Assembly (NCBI GenBank): GCA_963847985.1
Contig: CAWKBS010000008.1
Coordinates: forward strand, 620,001-684,000
Reading direction: 5' to 3'
Origin: JAIBJN01 sp963847985
GTDB taxonomy: Bacteria > Actinomycetota > Thermoleophilia > Gaiellales > Gaiellaceae
DNA length: 64,000 nucleotides
Positions within the stretch are counted from its first letter, which is position 1; every line of letters starts with the position of its first letter. The notes under the pieces were generated by a model. The model worked only from the letters and a program-made list of their open reading frames with translations. It ran no database searches and had not been told where the DNA came from. Positions 62,524 to 64,000 of this stretch are shown here, in pieces. The position numbers and the translations under genes are program-made.

Positions 62524-63682
62524 CTAGCCGTCGAGCCGGAAAACGGTGCCGGTGCGCGAGACGAGGTAGAGCTCGCCGGCCTCGTCCTCGCCGAAGGACG
62601 CGAGCGTCGTGCCGAGCTCGAGCTCCCGGCGGACGACGCCGGGGTCGGCCGGGTCGAGGCTCCAGATCGTCCCGGCGCAGAGGTCCCCGTAGACGTAGCG
62701 GCCGCGCAGCGCCGGGATCCGCGCGCCCCGGTAGACGTGGCCCCCGATCACCGCGGCGCACCCGCCGGTGCGCCCGAAGACGGCGACGGGCCAGACGAGC
62801 TCCCCGTCGCCGCGCGGCTCGTTGTGGCCGCCCTCGTCCCAGACGACCGTCTCGAACCCCTCGTAGGCGTCCCAGCCGAGGTTCGCGGGGAGGGGCGTGC
62901 CGTGCCTCACGACGCTCACCTCCTCCCAGGAGAGCTCGCCCACGTCGCCGATCCAGAGGTCGCCCGTCCCGCGGTCGAAGGAGAAGCGCCACGGGTTTCG
63001 CAGGCCGTACGCGACCACCGTCGCGCCCTCGTCGTCCACGCGGACGATCTTGCCGAGCAGGTCGCCCGGGTCGAGGCTCTGCGGCTGTGTCTGCGACTGC
63101 CCGTCGTCGCCGAGGCCGACGTAGAGGCCGCCGTCCGGGCCGACCGCCACCAGGCCGCCGTTGTGGATGGGGGAGCTCTTCTCCACCAGGAGCAGGGTTC
63201 GGGCCGAGCCGGGATCGGCGACGCCGTCCCGCGCGCGGTACTCGACCACGTTGACGTTGCCGTCACGGTCCGTGTAGTGGACGTAGAAGAGCCCGGACTG
63301 CGGGTAGTCGCGCGCGAAGGCAAGGGAGAGGAGCCCCTGCTCCGACGCCAACTCGCTCCTCGAGCCCGACTCCGTCAGCGCGCGGACGTCGAGGAACGGC
63401 TCCTCCAGGAGCTCGCCGTCGACCAGCACCCTGACGAGGCCCGGCTGCTCCACGACGTAGGCGCGATCCGGCTCGCCGGGGGCGAACGCCACGTGCACCG
63501 GCCGGTCGAGCCCGCTGCGCGATCGCGACCGCCCGCAGGCCCGTGTCGCTCTCGACCGTCGTGGCGGGCGGGGCGGGCTGGGACTCGTCGCCGTCGCCGC
63601 CGCAGGCGGGCGTCGCCGCGAGCGCGACGGCGAGGACGAAGAAGAGCCATCTGAGCCCGAGGATGCCGGAGACCTTACGCAA
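62524..63682 (-). CDS. PQQ-type sugar dehydrogenase-like lipoprotein (apparent frameshift)
   Basis: Six-bladed beta-propeller of the glucose/sorbosone dehydrogenase family, outside the membrane. Mature part: GLDRPVHVAFAPGEPDRAYV, LLSLAFARDYPQSGLFYVHY, HNGGLVAVGPDGGLYVGLGD, GLRNPWRFSFDRGTGDLWIG and YVYGDLCAGTIWSLDPADPG. The lipoprotein signal (WLFFVLAVALAATPACGG) lies in another frame ahead of about 63513, so one base is out. TTG 63682 is the likely start. Total about 385 residues. Confidence 0.8.
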
Positions 63683-63730
63683 CGCCGGCGGACGCGCACC
63701 CAGGTTTGATGCCGCTAACAAGAAACGCAG

Positions 63731-63759
63731 TTGACCGAAAGGCGGCGAAGTGATCTGAT
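63731..63759 (+). promoter_or_regulatory. Possible promoter of the last gene
   Basis: TTGACC at 63731-63736 and TCTGAT at 63754-63759 with 17-base spacing, 45 bp before ATG 63804. The -10 is weak. Confidence 0.4.
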
Positions 63760-63803
63760 TTGCTCTCCGTTCTTTCGTCATCGGGTAGGGGAGGGACACA
63801 TCT

Positions 63804-64000
63804 ATGAGACGTAGGGGGACGTGGCGGGCCGTGCTCGCCCTCTCGATCGTCGCGTTGGCCGTCGCCGGGGGAGCGACAGCCAGCGGCGACGAGTCACGTG
63901 GCATCGACCCGAATCAGGGCGACAGCCTCGTGCAGGTCATCGTGCCGGACAAGGCCGCGGCGTACGAGCTTCAGCGCCAGGCCGAGGACTTCGGCATCGA
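63804..64000 (+). CDS. Secreted protein, N-terminus only (possible M14 carboxypeptidase)
   Basis: ATG 63804 with GGGGAGGG upstream opens a Sec signal peptide (AVLALSIVALAVAGGATASG) and 35 mature residues (SLVQVIVPDKAAAYELQRQA then EDFGI) before the window ends. The strand-helix LVQVIVPDKAAAYEL resembles the propeptide-like N-terminus of actinobacterial M14 zinc carboxypeptidases, but no catalytic residue is in view. Confidence 0.5.
   Translation, partial: MRRRGTWRAVLALSIVALAVAGGATASGDESRGIDPNQGDSLVQVIVPDKAAAYELQRQAEDFGI

Overview
The window is 64 kb of very GC-rich bacterial chromosome. The core genes (SecA with a SEC-C tail, RF2, FtsEX, SmpB/tmRNA, long-form HPF, adenosylhomocysteinase), frequent GTG/TTG starts and GTGA/ATGA gene overlaps point to a deep-branching actinobacterium. 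My best guess is class Thermoleophilia (Gaiellales/Solirubrobacterales); this is inferred from gene style, not from a 16S gene.

Layout. 1-3.0 kb: adenosylhomocysteinase (5' end outside the window), methylthioribose-1-phosphate isomerase and a sugar-1-phosphate nucleotidyltransferase. 3.0-11.7 kb: a xylose locus, with a divergent ROK repressor facing binding protein, ATPase, permease, isomerase, a GlcG/HbpS-like protein, xylulokinase and a Gfo/Idh/MocA oxidoreductase. 11.7-17.8 kb: ComF-like phosphoribosyltransferase, a large secreted M6 metalloprotease, a TlpA-like lipoprotein, HPF and two unknown proteins. 17.8-28.5 kb: conserved housekeeping run secA, prfB (with a programmed +1 frameshift), ftsE, ftsX, a C-terminal processing protease, RNase R, smpB and ssrA (tmRNA).

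28.4-50.2 kb is an accessory region. The 38-bp 3' end of ssrA recurs perfectly three more times (31944, 40272, 48028) and once in degenerate form (50192). It divides about 22 kb into four cassettes, none with a recognisable recombinase. The three perfect downstream copies also share a related stretch of about 100-120 bp just upstream, and at least copies 2 and 4 are followed by a clear hairpin. Cargo is small and stress-flavoured: ABC exporter, wHTH and STAS proteins, DUF892, CsbD, GH15 glucosidase/trehalase, sigma factor, two epoxide hydrolases, thioredoxin-like protein, DksA-like protein, MsrA, VOC, DHFR-like and DUF1801 proteins. I read this as tandem integration of ssrA-targeting islands mobilised in trans or stripped of their integrases.

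50.2-64 kb returns to chromosomal style: FAD monooxygenase, GAP/Sap-like membrane protein, glycerophosphodiesterase, a glycerol-kinase fragment, a three-subunit molybdenum hydroxylase, a fused ArsR-SRPBCC regulator with a visible operator, AraC/VOC pair, ICL/PEP-mutase family enzyme, a PQQ-type sugar dehydrogenase and the start of a secreted protein.

A second pattern is a dispersed palindromic element of about 150-165 bp in three copies (26899, 27514 and, inverted, 62360). Its core is conserved with a GTAGCC/GGCTAC hairpin; its outer inverted arms are locus-specific. One copy supplies the end of the smpB reading frame and one fills a convergent intergenic space exactly. Six genes carry apparent single-base frameshifts (one gene has two), which suggests residual assembly indels, so these are annotated as genes with a warning.
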